Positions 1 through 8,468 of a stretch of 33,694 bases of DNA are shown piece after piece. The DNA is from Candidatus Zixiibacteriota bacterium (GTDB lineage Bacteria; Zixibacteria; MSB-5A5; GN15; FEB-12), in the NCBI GenBank assembly GCA_020348905.1, contig CP070756.1:2803675-2837368 (forward strand), given 5' to 3'. The translations under genes were made by a program, and so were the position numbers. Within the stretch, counting starts at the first letter, position 1, and the number at the start of each line of letters is the position of its first letter. The notes below the pieces were generated by a model. That model ran no database searches and had not been told where the DNA came from. It saw only the letters and a list, made by a program, of their open reading frames with translations.

Positions 1-165
1 GATTGCTTTTTGCTGAAGTTGCAGAAGCGCTCCCGGGTCACGCTCACCAAGCGCGTTCTGTTCCTCCTCGCTCATCGTCCAGAGCTTGAAGGTATTCCAG
101 AAGGCGAAGAACGCCAGAATGACCAGTAGTACAGTAATTATGATACGCCAGTTGTGTTTCGACAT
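1..165 (-). CDS. secD: Protein translocase subunit SecD, N-terminal fragment (runs off the window)
   Basis: Only the first 55 codons are inside the window; the gene continues to the left of base 1. Translation from the ATG at 163-165 gives a short basic N-terminus (MSKHNWR), one strongly hydrophobic segment at about residues 7-24, and then a polar stretch containing LWTMSEEE and LQLQQKAI. This looks like the first membrane helix and the start of the periplasmic region of SecD, which with SecF uses the proton motive force to help pull exported proteins across the inner membrane. A purine-rich AAAGGG sits about 8 bases before the ATG. The call rests on the N-terminal pattern alone; the diagnostic SecD motifs lie outside the window. 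Confidence 0.6.
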   Translation of the reverse strand, partial: MSKHNWRIIITVLLVILAFFAFWNTFKLWTMSEEEQNALGERDPGALLQLQQKAI

Positions 166-241
166 AAGATTCCCTTTCTCATCTATGTCTTGAATTCAGA
201 TTTTCAGATGCTAATAGAACGGGTAGGCAGAAAAGAGCGGT

Positions 242-685
242 CTAACTGGTGCCGGAGGGTTTGGCACCAACCAGTGTAAATTGATGGCCCAGATCGGATG
301 AAACCAGAAAGGCAGTTGACCTGATTGTCGATCGGTTCAATCGACCCAGCCGCATAACCGGCATGAGACCGGTTCTCATCTTATCCTGCCCCAGACGGCT
401 GCAGTTTTTATTAAAGTCGATCAACGGCGCGGCAGTCAGGTAGGCATATGCTTCACTGTTTGGCTTGCTCGACGGGGTCATATTCTCAGGCGCCTCACCC
501 GGCTCAGGCGCGCCGGGAGCCATGGTGGCATTTTCCGACAGGCTTACCTCTTGGTCGCTGGGGGCCTGATAAGCTTCATAAAGCCGCTGGGCGGCCGAGG
601 CTCCATTGAGCGAAAGCGCCAGCAAAGCGATTACAATGACCAGCCATCTTGAAGCCGTAACTGCTTTTCTATAAATCTTTTTCAT
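242..685 (-). CDS. Small secreted protein of unknown function
   Basis: Not recognised. The 147-residue product starts MKKIYRKAV, has a hydrophobic core (about residues 12-27) and an ASA-A cleavage-type site, so it is probably exported. The mature part is low in recognisable features: a Pro/Glu-rich linker (around PGAPEPGEAPENMTP), a single Cys, and a basic C-terminal half. The frame could be extended to a TTG at 721, but that codon overlaps the -35 element of a promoter reading this way (721-726), so the ATG at 685 is chosen. No Shine-Dalgarno precedes it, which fits a nearly leaderless mRNA. It is upstream of secD on the same strand with a 76-base gap and may be co-transcribed with it. Confidence 0.55.
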   Translation of the reverse strand: MKKIYRKAVTASRWLVIVIALLALSLNGASAAQRLYEAYQAPSDQEVSLSENATMAPGAPEPGEAPENMTPSSKPNSEAYAYLTAAPLIDFNKNCSRLGQDKMRTGLMPVMRLGRLNRSTIRSTAFLVSSDLGHQFTLVGAKPSGTS

Positions 686-698
686 CACGGGTCTGACG

Positions 699-726
699 AA
701 TATAGCCAATGCCTCAATCAAGTCAA
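699..726 (-). promoter_or_regulatory. Predicted sigma70-type promoter for the small secreted protein
   Basis: On the minus strand, TTGACT (721-726) and TATATT (699-704) are 16 bases apart. A start of transcription about 7 bases beyond the -10 box would fall near base 692, only some 7 bases before the ATG at 685, giving an almost leaderless transcript. Confidence 0.5.
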
Positions 727-742
727 TTCAAATTTTCCGACC

Positions 743-771
743 TTGACAATCGCAGGTCGTTGGCATAATAT
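743..771 (+). promoter_or_regulatory. Predicted sigma70-type promoter for the M16 peptidase gene
   Basis: TTGACA (743-748), 17-base spacer, TAATAT (766-771). This is one base away from the full consensus and lies about 70 bases before the M16 start codon, leaving a leader of roughly 60 bases. Confidence 0.7.
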
Positions 772-840
772 AACTTATTGTTAAGCAAACAAATAAGTCC
801 TTGTCGGGGGACATAACCCTTTCCTATTCAGGAGTACATT

Positions 841-3609
841 ATGCGGTCGCTAAAGCAAATTCGTTTACCGATTTATGCATTTCTCTTCACTGTTTTGGCC
901 TTTACAATGGCAGCCGAAGCAGACGCCAAAGATCTTGTCTACCGTCTCGACAACGGAATGGAGGTCATTCTAAGGGAAAATCACAGTTCCCCTATGGTGG
1001 CCTCGGTGGTCTTTGTCAGATCAGGCAGCAAATATGAGTCCGTCTACGAAAACGGCATCACTCATTTTCTGGAGCATTTGCTGTTCGACGGCACCACCAA
1101 TCTGAGTCGGGAAGAACTGGATGCCTCCATCCGCGACCTGGGAGGCATGATTAACGCCTTCACCAGAAAAGACCTGACCGCTTACCTGGTCCTGATGCCC
1201 CGGCAGTACATCGACTACGGCCTTACGGTGCAAGCTGACATGCTTTTCAATTCGATATTTCCGGAAGAAGAACTGGCTAAGGAAAGAAAGGTTGTTCTTG
1301 AGGAAATCAATCGTGATACCGATGCCTCCGGGTCCGCTGCCGAGGCGTTCTTCACCGGGAAGGCCTACGCCGGGACTGACTATGACCGACCGGTGCTTGG
1401 TTACCGTTCTTTCATAGAGAACATATCGCGAGAAGCTATCATAGATTACTGGAGAAGATATTACGTTCCGAAAAACATGACTACCCTGATTATTGGTGAT
1501 TTCGATTCGGAAGTCATGAAAACCACATTGGAGACGATTTTCGGTGGTTACGTTGACAGTACTGCTACCGGTACGGCTGGCGAGTCACCTGCCGTCGGGG
1601 CAACAGTAACCGCGACGGTTCTCGGTACCACCCTGTCCGGTCAGACGGTTCTGGATACGGTGGCAAACGTGAAGTCTACCTATATCAATTTCTCATTCGA
1701 TGCACCCCATCATTCCGACCCTGACTATCTGGCGGCTGATTTACTGAGTCAGTATCTCAGTATGGACGATATATCGCCGTTGATGAAAGCTCTCAAAGGC
1801 GGCAGTGAACCGCTGGCCACCGAAGCATATGTATCGCTGGCTACCTACGAAGAGTTTTCACGGTTTGAGGTCTCCGCCATAACGGAAAACCCGGACAACA
1901 CCGACAAAATTGTCACCACTGTTCTGGACCAGCTTGGGACAATCTCAGGGCATTCGGCGGACAACGAGAGCCTTGAAGGCATAAAGACATCGGTTCGAAC
2001 CAGCGACATATATAACTCGGAGAAACTCTACTTTCTCGCTTTTATGATCTCCCCCATGATGGCCAGCACCGGCTGGGACTTTATCCAGACCTATCCCGAC
2101 GAGTTGGCCAAGGTGCAGTGGTCCGACTGCCAGCAAGCCGCCACACGATGGCTTGAGTCGCCCCAGTATATAGCCACGATTGTCAGACCTGTCGGGGAAA
2201 CTGAATCCACCCCGTTTGCTCCGGAGCAGATGTCACCCGAAGAGGTAATCGCATATTTCGACACCGCCCAATTCACGCGGTACAACCTGGAGCAAGGATA
2301 CCCGTTAACATTTCCGGAGACAGATTCCGTCAGCCTGACATACGAAGATCCATCAGAATATCATCGCGAGGTTCTGAGTAACGGTTTGACGGTAATCATA
2401 AAATCGAACCCGGACACCAGGGTGTTCGGTATGAACGTTATTGGCAAGGGTCGGAGTGCCAACGAGCCCGACCAAAAGGCTGGTATTACCGATTTCGTGA
2501 ACCGGTGCCTGGAGAAAGGTACCGTGACCAGAAACGCCTCGGAGTTGTCGCGCGATCTGGCCAAGATTGGCGCCAATGTCACCCTTTATGACAACCCCTG
2601 GATTCCCTATGATGACCGCTATACCACGCGCCGGTTCTCCTTTATGAAGTTTGAAACCATCGATGAGTTCGCCGAGAAGGGCTTCCACCTGTTCACGGAG
2701 ATGATTCTGTATCCATCCTTCGACTCGGTCGAGGTCGAAAACGTCCGGCGTTCTATGATGGGAACTCTTGGTCGTAATAGCGGCTCACCGTCCAAAGTCG
2801 CACGCGATGCCTTCTATGCGGCCCTTTTCGAAGGCAAGCAATACTCCAAGCCGATCATGGGTACGCCTCGCACACTGGCAATGATAACGGCCGAAGATCT
2901 GAGAAACCACCACGCAACCTACTACTCACCTTCGAACATGATCCTATCAATCGCGACACGCAGACCGATATCGGAGGTGAAACTGTGGGTCGATTCAAGA
3001 TTCGGTCGATTGACTTACCCGGAGTTCGTTTCGACCGAATGTGAAGACCCGGAACCACTGATCGAAAAGAAGCTCACCCACACTGATCTTGAAAAAGAAC
3101 AGGTCAGCATCTACCTGGGCTGTACCCTTCCCGATGCCAATCATGCCGAGGCAACATCTATAAACGTGGCCACGACGATTCTTTCCAACCGTCTGTATCT
3201 GAACCTGCGCGAGAAACAGGGGTTGGCCTACTCGGTGGGGGCGGGTACCACGCTGGATCGCAATTTCGGTTGGTTCTATACTTCCATCGGCACCGCTTCA
3301 AATAATTACCAGACCGCGCTTGATGGTATGCTTCTGCAGATTGACAAACTCAGGTTAGACGGACCATCGCCTGAAGAAGTAATCAACGCCCGAAACCAGG
3401 TGCTGGGACGCCAGATGCGGGCCGAGCTTTCCAGCATCAACCAGGCCTACTATCTGGGGGTCAACGAGTACCTTGGCCGAAGCCTGGATTACGGTTCAAA
3501 GTTCCTGGAGAGTCTCGCTGCGGTTGATGTTGAGTCGGTTCGGCGGGCGGCTTCGCGGTACTTTCGGACGGATGCTTACGTACTGGCCACTGCCGGCAAA
3601 AGACCCTGA
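841..3609 (+). CDS. Secreted M16 family zinc metallopeptidase, two-lobe (pitrilysin-like)
   Basis: The 922-residue product has a signal peptide (hydrophobic core about residues 10-24, cleavage near AEADA) and is probably periplasmic. The inverted zinc motif HXXEH is HFLEH at residues 75-79, with the downstream zinc-binding Glu at E154 or E155 in VVLEEI, so the first lobe is catalytic. A second M16 lobe begins near residue 505; where the first lobe has HFLEH it has DFVNR, so this lobe is non-catalytic. The C-terminal M16 domain (region containing NLREKQGLAYSVGAG) is intact. The family degrades peptides inside a closed clamp; the substrate here is unknown. AGGAG lies 7 bases before the ATG, and a near-consensus promoter precedes it. 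Confidence 0.93.
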   Translation: MRSLKQIRLPIYAFLFTVLAFTMAAEADAKDLVYRLDNGMEVILRENHSSPMVASVVFVRSGSKYESVYENGITHFLEHLLFDGTTNLSREELDASIRDLGGMINAFTRKDLTAYLVLMPRQYIDYGLTVQADMLFNSIFPEEELAKERKVVLEEINRDTDASGSAAEAFFTGKAYAGTDYDRPVLGYRSFIENISREAIIDYWRRYYVPKNMTTLIIGDFDSEVMKTTLETIFGGYVDSTATGTAGESPAVGATVTATVLGTTLSGQTVLDTVANVKSTYINFSFDAPHHSDPDYLAADLLSQYLSMDDISPLMKALKGGSEPLATEAYVSLATYEEFSRFEVSAITENPDNTDKIVTTVLDQLGTISGHSADNESLEGIKTSVRTSDIYNSEKLYFLAFMISPMMASTGWDFIQTYPDELAKVQWSDCQQAATRWLESPQYIATIVRPVGETESTPFAPEQMSPEEVIAYFDTAQFTRYNLEQGYPLTFPETDSVSLTYEDPSEYHREVLSNGLTVIIKSNPDTRVFGMNVIGKGRSANEPDQKAGITDFVNRCLEKGTVTRNASELSRDLAKIGANVTLYDNPWIPYDDRYTTRRFSFMKFETIDEFAEKGFHLFTEMILYPSFDSVEVENVRRSMMGTLGRNSGSPSKVARDAFYAALFEGKQYSKPIMGTPRTLAMITAEDLRNHHATYYSPSNMILSIATRRPISEVKLWVDSRFGRLTYPEFVSTECEDPEPLIEKKLTHTDLEKEQVSIYLGCTLPDANHAEATSINVATTILSNRLYLNLREKQGLAYSVGAGTTLDRNFGWFYTSIGTASNNYQTALDGMLLQIDKLRLDGPSPEEVINARNQVLGRQMRAELSSINQAYYLGVNEYLGRSLDYGSKFLESLAAVDVESVRRAASRYFRTDAYVLATAGKRP

Positions 3610-3623
3610 GCCATATTGTCTTA

Positions 3624-3648
3624 GGTTTTTGCCAAACTGGCTAAAACC
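3624..3648 (+). terminator. Hairpin after the M16 gene, possible weak terminator
   Basis: GGTTTT and AAAACC flank GCCA-AAC-TGGC with one mismatch, giving a stem of about ten pairs fifteen bases after the M16 stop codon. No long T run follows, so termination here is uncertain. Confidence 0.3.
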
Positions 3649-3660
3649 CGCGTTCTTTGC

Positions 3661-3689
3661 TTGACGCGCGACTGTTGCCTGCATATATT
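3661..3689 (+). promoter_or_regulatory. Predicted sigma70-type promoter for the Na+/phosphate cotransporter
   Basis: TTGACG (3661-3666), 17-base spacer, TATATT (3684-3689). The predicted start is near 3696, about 37 bases before the gene. A hairpin CCCGC-N8-GCGGG (3691-3708) overlaps the predicted start and early leader. Confidence 0.6.
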
Positions 3690-3733
3690 CCCCGCAATTA
3701 TCAGCGGGAATAACGACATGGTTTCAATCAAAA

Positions 3734-4861
3734 ATGGCTGACAGGCAGGTCGGCACTGTCAAAGGATTCGGCGTCAGAACACGGGCTCACGGCCAGATAA
3801 TTCTAAAGCTCGTCTTACTTGCCGCTCTTCTCTACCTGTTTATCCTGTCCATAACACTTCTGGGGAGTGCATTCAAGCTCTTCGGCAAGGACTTCGCCGA
3901 GACAATCTTCCAGGCAACGTCGAGCCCAATTGTCGGTCTGATGATCGGCATCCTGGCCACGGCCGTCATACAATCATCTTCCACCACGACTACCATGATT
4001 GTTCAGATGGTAGCCGCCGGATTATTGCCCTTTGAGTCATCGATCGCAATGGTAATGGGAGCCAACATCGGTACTTCCGTAACCAACACTATTGTATCGT
4101 TAGGGCACATCGCCCGGGGGGACGAGTTCAAAAGGGCCTTCGCCGGAGCGATGTGTCATGACTTCTTTAACGTCTGTTCCGTGATTGTGCTGTTACCACT
4201 GCAGATGAAATTCAACATAATCGGACGATCGGCGCTGTTTTTGGAGGAGATTTTCGCCGGGTTCGGAGGTCTTACTTTCAGCTCTCCTCTCAAAACTATT
4301 ACAAAACCACTGGCCAACCAGATCGTTATCCTTGCGGGGGAATCCGGCTGGATAACGGCTGCTATTTCTTTTCTCATGCTTATCATAGCTCTGAGATACA
4401 TGGTAAAAGTCCTCAAGTCTCTGGTTTTGGCGCGGGTTGAGAAGTTCTTTCAGCGATATATCTTCCGCACGCCACTTCTGGGGTTACTGCTGGGTATGTT
4501 CCTGACGGCATTAGTTCAGTCATCTTCAATTACGACCTCGCTGGTTGTTCCTTTGATCGGTGCGGGCGTAATAACACTCTCGCAGGTTTACCCCTACCTG
4601 CTCGGGGCCAATGTCGGTACCACCATCACCGCCTTCCTGGCCTCGTTCGTCACCGGTTCCCATGAGGCGGTGACGGTCGCCTTCGGACATCTCATATTCA
4701 ATGTCTTTGGCATTGCTGTGTTCTGGCCACTCAAGAGGATTCCCATCTGGATGGCCGAAGGATTGAGCGCAATTACCCTGAGATCCCGATTATACCCGAT
4801 ATTGTATATTTTGTTTGCGTTCTTTATAATACCTGGAGTGATAATTTATCTGTATAAATAA
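3734..4861 (+). CDS. Na+/phosphate cotransporter (NptA/PNaS family)
   Basis: The 375-residue membrane protein shows the internal duplication of Na/Pi cotransporters: a first QSSS repeat (QSSSTTTTMIV, about residues 76-86) followed by GANIGTSVTNT, and a second (QSSSITTSLVV, about residues 257-267) followed by GANVGTTITA. These QSSS hairpins form the substrate site in the family, which imports inorganic phosphate with Na+ across the inner membrane. Many bacterial members carry a C-terminal PhoU-like domain; this one stops after the transport core, and the PhoU-like part is the next gene. The ATG at 3734 has no clear Shine-Dalgarno. A seven-codon ORF (3718-3741) in another frame overlaps this start and might affect initiation. 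Confidence 0.9.
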   Translation: MADRQVGTVKGFGVRTRAHGQIILKLVLLAALLYLFILSITLLGSAFKLFGKDFAETIFQATSSPIVGLMIGILATAVIQSSSTTTTMIVQMVAAGLLPFESSIAMVMGANIGTSVTNTIVSLGHIARGDEFKRAFAGAMCHDFFNVCSVIVLLPLQMKFNIIGRSALFLEEIFAGFGGLTFSSPLKTITKPLANQIVILAGESGWITAAISFLMLIIALRYMVKVLKSLVLARVEKFFQRYIFRTPLLGLLLGMFLTALVQSSSITTSLVVPLIGAGVITLSQVYPYLLGANVGTTITAFLASFVTGSHEAVTVAFGHLIFNVFGIAVFWPLKRIPIWMAEGLSAITLRSRLYPILYILFAFFIIPGVIIYLYK

Positions 4862-4875
4862 AAAGAGGTGTAGTG

Positions 4876-5556
4876 ATGTTTAATAAATTCAAGGAGTTGT
4901 TCAGCTCCGAAAACCTGCTCGACACGGCCTTCAACACCACCCTGACCATGCTCGATTTCGATTACAAGATGTACGAGGCCTCCCGAAACAGCCTTCGCGA
5001 GTCAGACAATGCCGATCTGCCATTCGACATCAAGAAGACCGACCGCAAGATCAACAAGTACGAGCGCGAAGTAAGACGCAACGTGCTGACCCACCTGACC
5101 ATCGCAGGTACGCAGAATCTCGTGCCAGGCCTGGTGCTGGTGTCAATTGTGATCGATGTTGAGCGGATTGGTGATTACACCAAGAACATTGCCGGTCTGG
5201 CCAAGATTCACCCGGCCCGGCTAAAAGGCGGCAAGCATGAGTCAATGCTTCAGGAGATCGAGAAGTCGATCGAGGAGAATTTCAGCAAGGTCATCGAGTC
5301 ACTCAAAACCCAAGACAAAAGCGTGGCCCGCGCCGTCTTGCAGGTGGAGGAAAAGATAGCCAAGGCCAGCGACACTATCGTCAACGACCTCATTCTGGGT
5401 GAAAACAAGGATATTACGACCTCCGATGCAGTCACGGTGGCCATGTACGCCCGTTATCTGAAGCGTATCGATGCTCACCTGACCAACATTGCCAGTTCCA
5501 TTGTTAATCCCTTTCCGAGGATCGGATTCAGGGAGAAAAAGAAAAACAAGAAGTGA
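4876..5556 (+). CDS. PhoU-like protein paired with the Na+/phosphate cotransporter
   Basis: The 226-residue, charged, helix-rich soluble protein resembles the PhoU domain that regulates phosphate uptake. It contains two PhoU-type helical repeats: NKYEREVRRNVLTHL then LVLVSIVIDVERIGDYTKNI in the first half, and a second ending AMYARYLKRIDAHLTNIASSI. The ERIGDYTKNIA and R.DAHLTNIA stretches match the metal-binding parts of the PhoU repeats. It follows the cotransporter by 14 bases, so it is in the same operon and probably supplies the domain that is fused in other family members. GAGG is 7 bases before the ATG at 4876; a GTG immediately upstream (4873) is less well placed. Confidence 0.85.
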   Translation: MFNKFKELFSSENLLDTAFNTTLTMLDFDYKMYEASRNSLRESDNADLPFDIKKTDRKINKYEREVRRNVLTHLTIAGTQNLVPGLVLVSIVIDVERIGDYTKNIAGLAKIHPARLKGGKHESMLQEIEKSIEENFSKVIESLKTQDKSVARAVLQVEEKIAKASDTIVNDLILGENKDITTSDAVTVAMYARYLKRIDAHLTNIASSIVNPFPRIGFREKKKNKK

Positions 5557-5577
5557 CGGTCGAGACAGGTTAGCCAG

Positions 5578-5607
5578 GGCTCCCTCAATCAGGGAGCCTT
5601 ATTTTTT
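5578..5607 (+). terminator. Rho-independent terminator after the phosphate-uptake operon
   Basis: Perfect 8-bp stem GGCTCCCT / AGGGAGCC with loop CAATC, followed by TTATTTTTT. The T tract overlaps the last codons of the convergent exchanger gene. Read on the minus strand there is no T tract, so it serves the plus-strand genes. Confidence 0.85.
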
Positions 5608-6798
5608 GATATTGAGTCCTATTTTGGCGGCCGGAATCAAATCCTTGCGATGGGCGATGTGGAAGATCACTCCCAGAATAATATAGATCACCGTAACCTC
5701 GAGCCGGATCTCAGCCACAATCAACTGCGATAAGAATAGCACCAGAAGCAGAAGACTCTCTGCCCGTCTGAATTTGAGGTTAACCAGCACTGCTACCCCG
5801 AACAGTGATTGAGCCGCGGTAAGAATCAGCTCATGTTGCTGAAGGTCATCCAGGATAAATGGTTTAATGAAACCACCGGAGATAGCATAGACGAGAGGTA
5901 TTGTTCCCACCAGGAGGGTCCACTGATTGACCTTGGATGATATCAGAGCCTTCATGGCCGAACGGGCCGCGCCTCGAATAGTCCATGTAGCGGCCACAAT
6001 GAATTCCGGCGATTCCGAGGCAATCGGCGCCAGCCACTGCACCAGTAAGAATTCGCTTATGCCAAGATGAGCCCCGGTTGCGACCAGTGACTCCGCAAAC
6101 GGCTCGGCCACGAAGAAGATAACCGTCCCGGAAAAAATAAACAGTAGTATTGTCACCACCCGTCGGCGCGCCGTTGGCAGGTTGGCAACAATCTTCACCG
6201 GACCGACCATCTCCGGTTCCTCGGTGGGCATCTTCGCAATGCGCCGGGTATACAGGCCGAATAGCGTCACCAGAATAAGCGTATCGAACAGATTTAGCTC
6301 ACCTTTGAGCGGAATGGTGAAAGAGTAAATAGTCGCCATAGCCAGGTAGAAGATCTCCACCCGCTGATTTTCCTCCAGGACAATTTCCTTCCTTCTCTTG
6401 ACGAGGATATAGAGAAACAGAATCAGCGGCCAGCCCAATCCGACCAGCAGCCGGTTGGCGCCGGTCATGTTGGCAATGGCATAATGGGCCTGAGTGGGGT
6501 CGTGAGCCGACTTCCAGGTAAAAACGAAATCGACCGCGTATTCGGGCAGCACCGCCAGCAGGGCCAGTATAGCCACCGCCAGCGACTCAGAGATGTCAAT
6601 CTGGACTGCCTCGGCCGCCCAGGAAAGAATAAAAGCACCGGCAAAGATGGCCATTCCGAAAAGCAGACTGCCAACCAGCGGCGCAAGATGGACCCCCAGT
6701 ATTCCGCAGATGCATCCGGGCAGGGCCATGATAAACATCAGAACCAGAATTACATACAGATAAGGATCGATCTCGTACTTTTGGTGGTGCTGGCTCAT
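5599..6798 (-). CDS. Ca2+/cation exchanger (CaCA family membrane protein)
   Basis: The 399-residue product has about ten to eleven hydrophobic segments and the two alpha-repeats of sodium/calcium exchangers: ALLAVLPEYAVDFVF with NMTGANRLLVGLG in the first half, and LAPIASESPEFIVAATW with ALISSKVNQWTLLVG in the second. The acidic residues in LPEY and ASESPE are the expected cation ligands. Family members exchange Ca2+ for Na+ or H+ across the inner membrane; the counter-ion cannot be told from sequence. A basic hydrophilic loop (about residues 130-142 and 190-215) separates the halves. It lies 35 bases after the EIIA-CBS gene and is the last gene of its unit, so the EIIA-CBS protein is a likely regulator. 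Confidence 0.85.
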   Translation of the reverse strand: MSQHHQKYEIDPYLYVILVLMFIMALPGCICGILGVHLAPLVGSLLFGMAIFAGAFILSWAAEAVQIDISESLAVAILALLAVLPEYAVDFVFTWKSAHDPTQAHYAIANMTGANRLLVGLGWPLILFLYILVKRRKEIVLEENQRVEIFYLAMATIYSFTIPLKGELNLFDTLILVTLFGLYTRRIAKMPTEEPEMVGPVKIVANLPTARRRVVTILLFIFSGTVIFFVAEPFAESLVATGAHLGISEFLLVQWLAPIASESPEFIVAATWTIRGAARSAMKALISSKVNQWTLLVGTIPLVYAISGGFIKPFILDDLQQHELILTAAQSLFGVAVLVNLKFRRAESLLLLVLFLSQLIVAEIRLEVTVIYIILGVIFHIAHRKDLIPAAKIGLNIKK

Positions 6799-6833
6799 TA
6801 AGTAGGTCTTTGAGCGGCAACGTATCCTTTTCG

Positions 6834-7748
6834 TCAGCCGCGAATAATCATATTGACGATATCTTTTCTAAGAAGGACACCGACCAGGTCATTCTCTTTA
6901 GTGGTGACAAAGACCCTTCTGATGTCCTTAAAAATCATCATTGCCGCAACTTCGACTATCCGTGTCTCCGGGGTAGTAACTTCGTACTCTGTTCGAAAAA
7001 GCTGCGACACCTTGATCTTGTCCTCTTGCTTCAATAGCTCCTCGAACGGCTCCACCTCCATGGAATAGTTGAGATTGGAGATGAGCGACTTGTAGTCAGG
7101 CAGGGCCGCCTTAATCAGGTCACGGTCGCCGATAACGCCGAGCAGCTTGTTGTCGGTGTCAACCACGGCCAGCGCTGACAGGCGGTCACGGAACATCAGA
7201 TTGGCCACGTCCTTCAGACTATGGTCGGGTGTGACGGTGGCCACGTTGTGACGCATCACATCCTTGACCATCAGGTCTTTATCGACCGTGATGTTGGCAT
7301 CGGCGATCAATTTGACCAATTCACTCTTGTGAGTTATCGCCAGCATCTTTTCCAGGTTGCCCGGAATGCGGCCAAAGGCAGCCAGACCCGACAAGGTCTG
7401 AAGGTACAGTTTGGCTATCGTTGCCGGGGTTAAAAGCAGGCAGATTACGTGCAGCGGAATGCGATCAGGCGTCTTGCCCTCCAAGCCCACCTTCGAAATT
7501 CCTATGAGAATATACAGCTCGCTCACGGCGTCGGTGCGGGCATGCGGAAACGCAAAGCCATGGCCGTATGATGTATTCTCTATATCCTCGCGCTCGTGAA
7601 TGGATTTTAAGACCTCATCGTAATCCAGTTTCACTCCTTCGGCACTTATCATATCCAGCAGCTCATGGATGGCTTCATCTTTGGTTCGCGCCTTCAGATC
7701 AATATTGATACGGCGTTCCATCAACAGATTAGCGAGTTTCACGACCAA
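6834..7748 (-). CDS. PTS EIIA (fructose/nitrogen type) domain fused to two CBS domains
   Basis: Residues 1 to about 150 form a PTS EIIA type-2 domain. The phosphoryl-accepting histidine is H69 in HGFAFPHAR, with H63 nearby. Residues about 160-300 hold a pair of CBS domains: VKDVMRHNVATVTPDHSL...GVIGDRDLI and VTTPETRIVEV...LVGVLLRKDIV, which in other proteins bind adenine nucleotides. The fusion looks like a sensor that joins phosphorylation state to energy charge. No sugar permease or other PTS protein is in the window. Its first 20 bases overlap the DUF502 gene, and it is followed by a cation exchanger, so control of ion transport is more likely than sugar uptake; that is inference. Confidence 0.88.
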   Translation of the reverse strand: MVVKLANLLMERRINIDLKARTKDEAIHELLDMISAEGVKLDYDEVLKSIHEREDIENTSYGHGFAFPHARTDAVSELYILIGISKVGLEGKTPDRIPLHVICLLLTPATIAKLYLQTLSGLAAFGRIPGNLEKMLAITHKSELVKLIADANITVDKDLMVKDVMRHNVATVTPDHSLKDVANLMFRDRLSALAVVDTDNKLLGVIGDRDLIKAALPDYKSLISNLNYSMEVEPFEELLKQEDKIKVSQLFRTEYEVTTPETRIVEVAAMMIFKDIRRVFVTTKENDLVGVLLRKDIVNMIIRG

Positions 7749-8391
7749 CCTCTTTTTCGTTTTCTATAGCCGGGCTGTTTTTTCTGTGTATCAGAGCCGG
7801 TGAAGCTACGCCACCGGACACGAGGAATTTGACTCCCTCTTCAATGGTCATCTGGACCGGGTGAACATCTTCCTCGGGTACGACAATAACCATCCCGGAA
7901 ACCGGGGTGGGCGTCGACGGCACGAAGACGGAAACGTACTTTTTGAGGTTTCCGCCGGAGCTAATTTCGATACGATTCGAAATGAAACCAAGAGCAAAGG
8001 CACCTCGCCGGGGGTACTCGACCAGAGCCACCTCTTTAAAGGAATCCATAGTGGGCATTGTCACGGCCTCAAGGAGCTGCTTGGCGGCCGAGTAGATGGG
8101 TCTTATAATCGGCATCCGAACCAGCATCCGGTCGCCCACCCGGTAGAGCCTGGCGCCAATGAAATTCCTGGTGAGAATTCCGGCCAGTATAATAATCAAT
8201 ATGGTGGTGAACACACCCAGGCCAAATATCGAGTAACCCAGCAGGCGCTCCAGAATCGGCTGAAGGATACCGTCGAGACTCTCGAAGAGGAATTTCAGGA
8301 CGATGTAGGTGAGAATGATGGGAACGACAACCAGCACTCCGGACAGAAAATGAAGTCGCAGCGAGCCAAGGATTCTATTGACCAAAGACAT
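7729..8391 (-). CDS. DUF502 family inner-membrane protein
   Basis: The 220-residue product begins with two membrane segments (about residues 17-40 and 52-74) followed by RNFIGARLYRVGDRML, MPIIRPIYSAAKQLLE and the VFVPSTPTPVSGMVIVVPEEDV stretch that marks DUF502. The biochemical role of the family is not known. GGTGAG lies just before the ATG, and a perfect consensus promoter lies upstream in the gap after nuoN, so this gene starts its own unit rather than being the tail of the nuo operon. The 20-base overlap with the EIIA-CBS gene suggests translational coupling. Confidence 0.88.
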   Translation of the reverse strand: MSLVNRILGSLRLHFLSGVLVVVPIILTYIVLKFLFESLDGILQPILERLLGYSIFGLGVFTTILIIILAGILTRNFIGARLYRVGDRMLVRMPIIRPIYSAAKQLLEAVTMPTMDSFKEVALVEYPRRGAFALGFISNRIEISSGGNLKKYVSVFVPSTPTPVSGMVIVVPEEDVHPVQMTIEEGVKFLVSGGVASPALIHRKNSPAIENEKEVGRETR

Positions 8392-8426
8392 TTCTCACCA
8401 CCTGAACACAGGAAATACGCAACTGG

Positions 8427-8455
8427 ATTATATTCGTCGATTTTGCCGATGTCAA
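8427..8455 (-). promoter_or_regulatory. Consensus sigma70 promoter for the DUF502/EIIA-CBS/exchanger unit
   Basis: Minus strand TTGACA (8450-8455), exactly 17 bases, TATAAT (8427-8432): a complete match to the sigma70 consensus. The predicted start is about 30 bases before the DUF502 ATG. It lies wholly in the 77-base gap after nuoN. Confidence 0.8.
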
Positions 8456-8468
8456 TGTTTTTGGTGGC

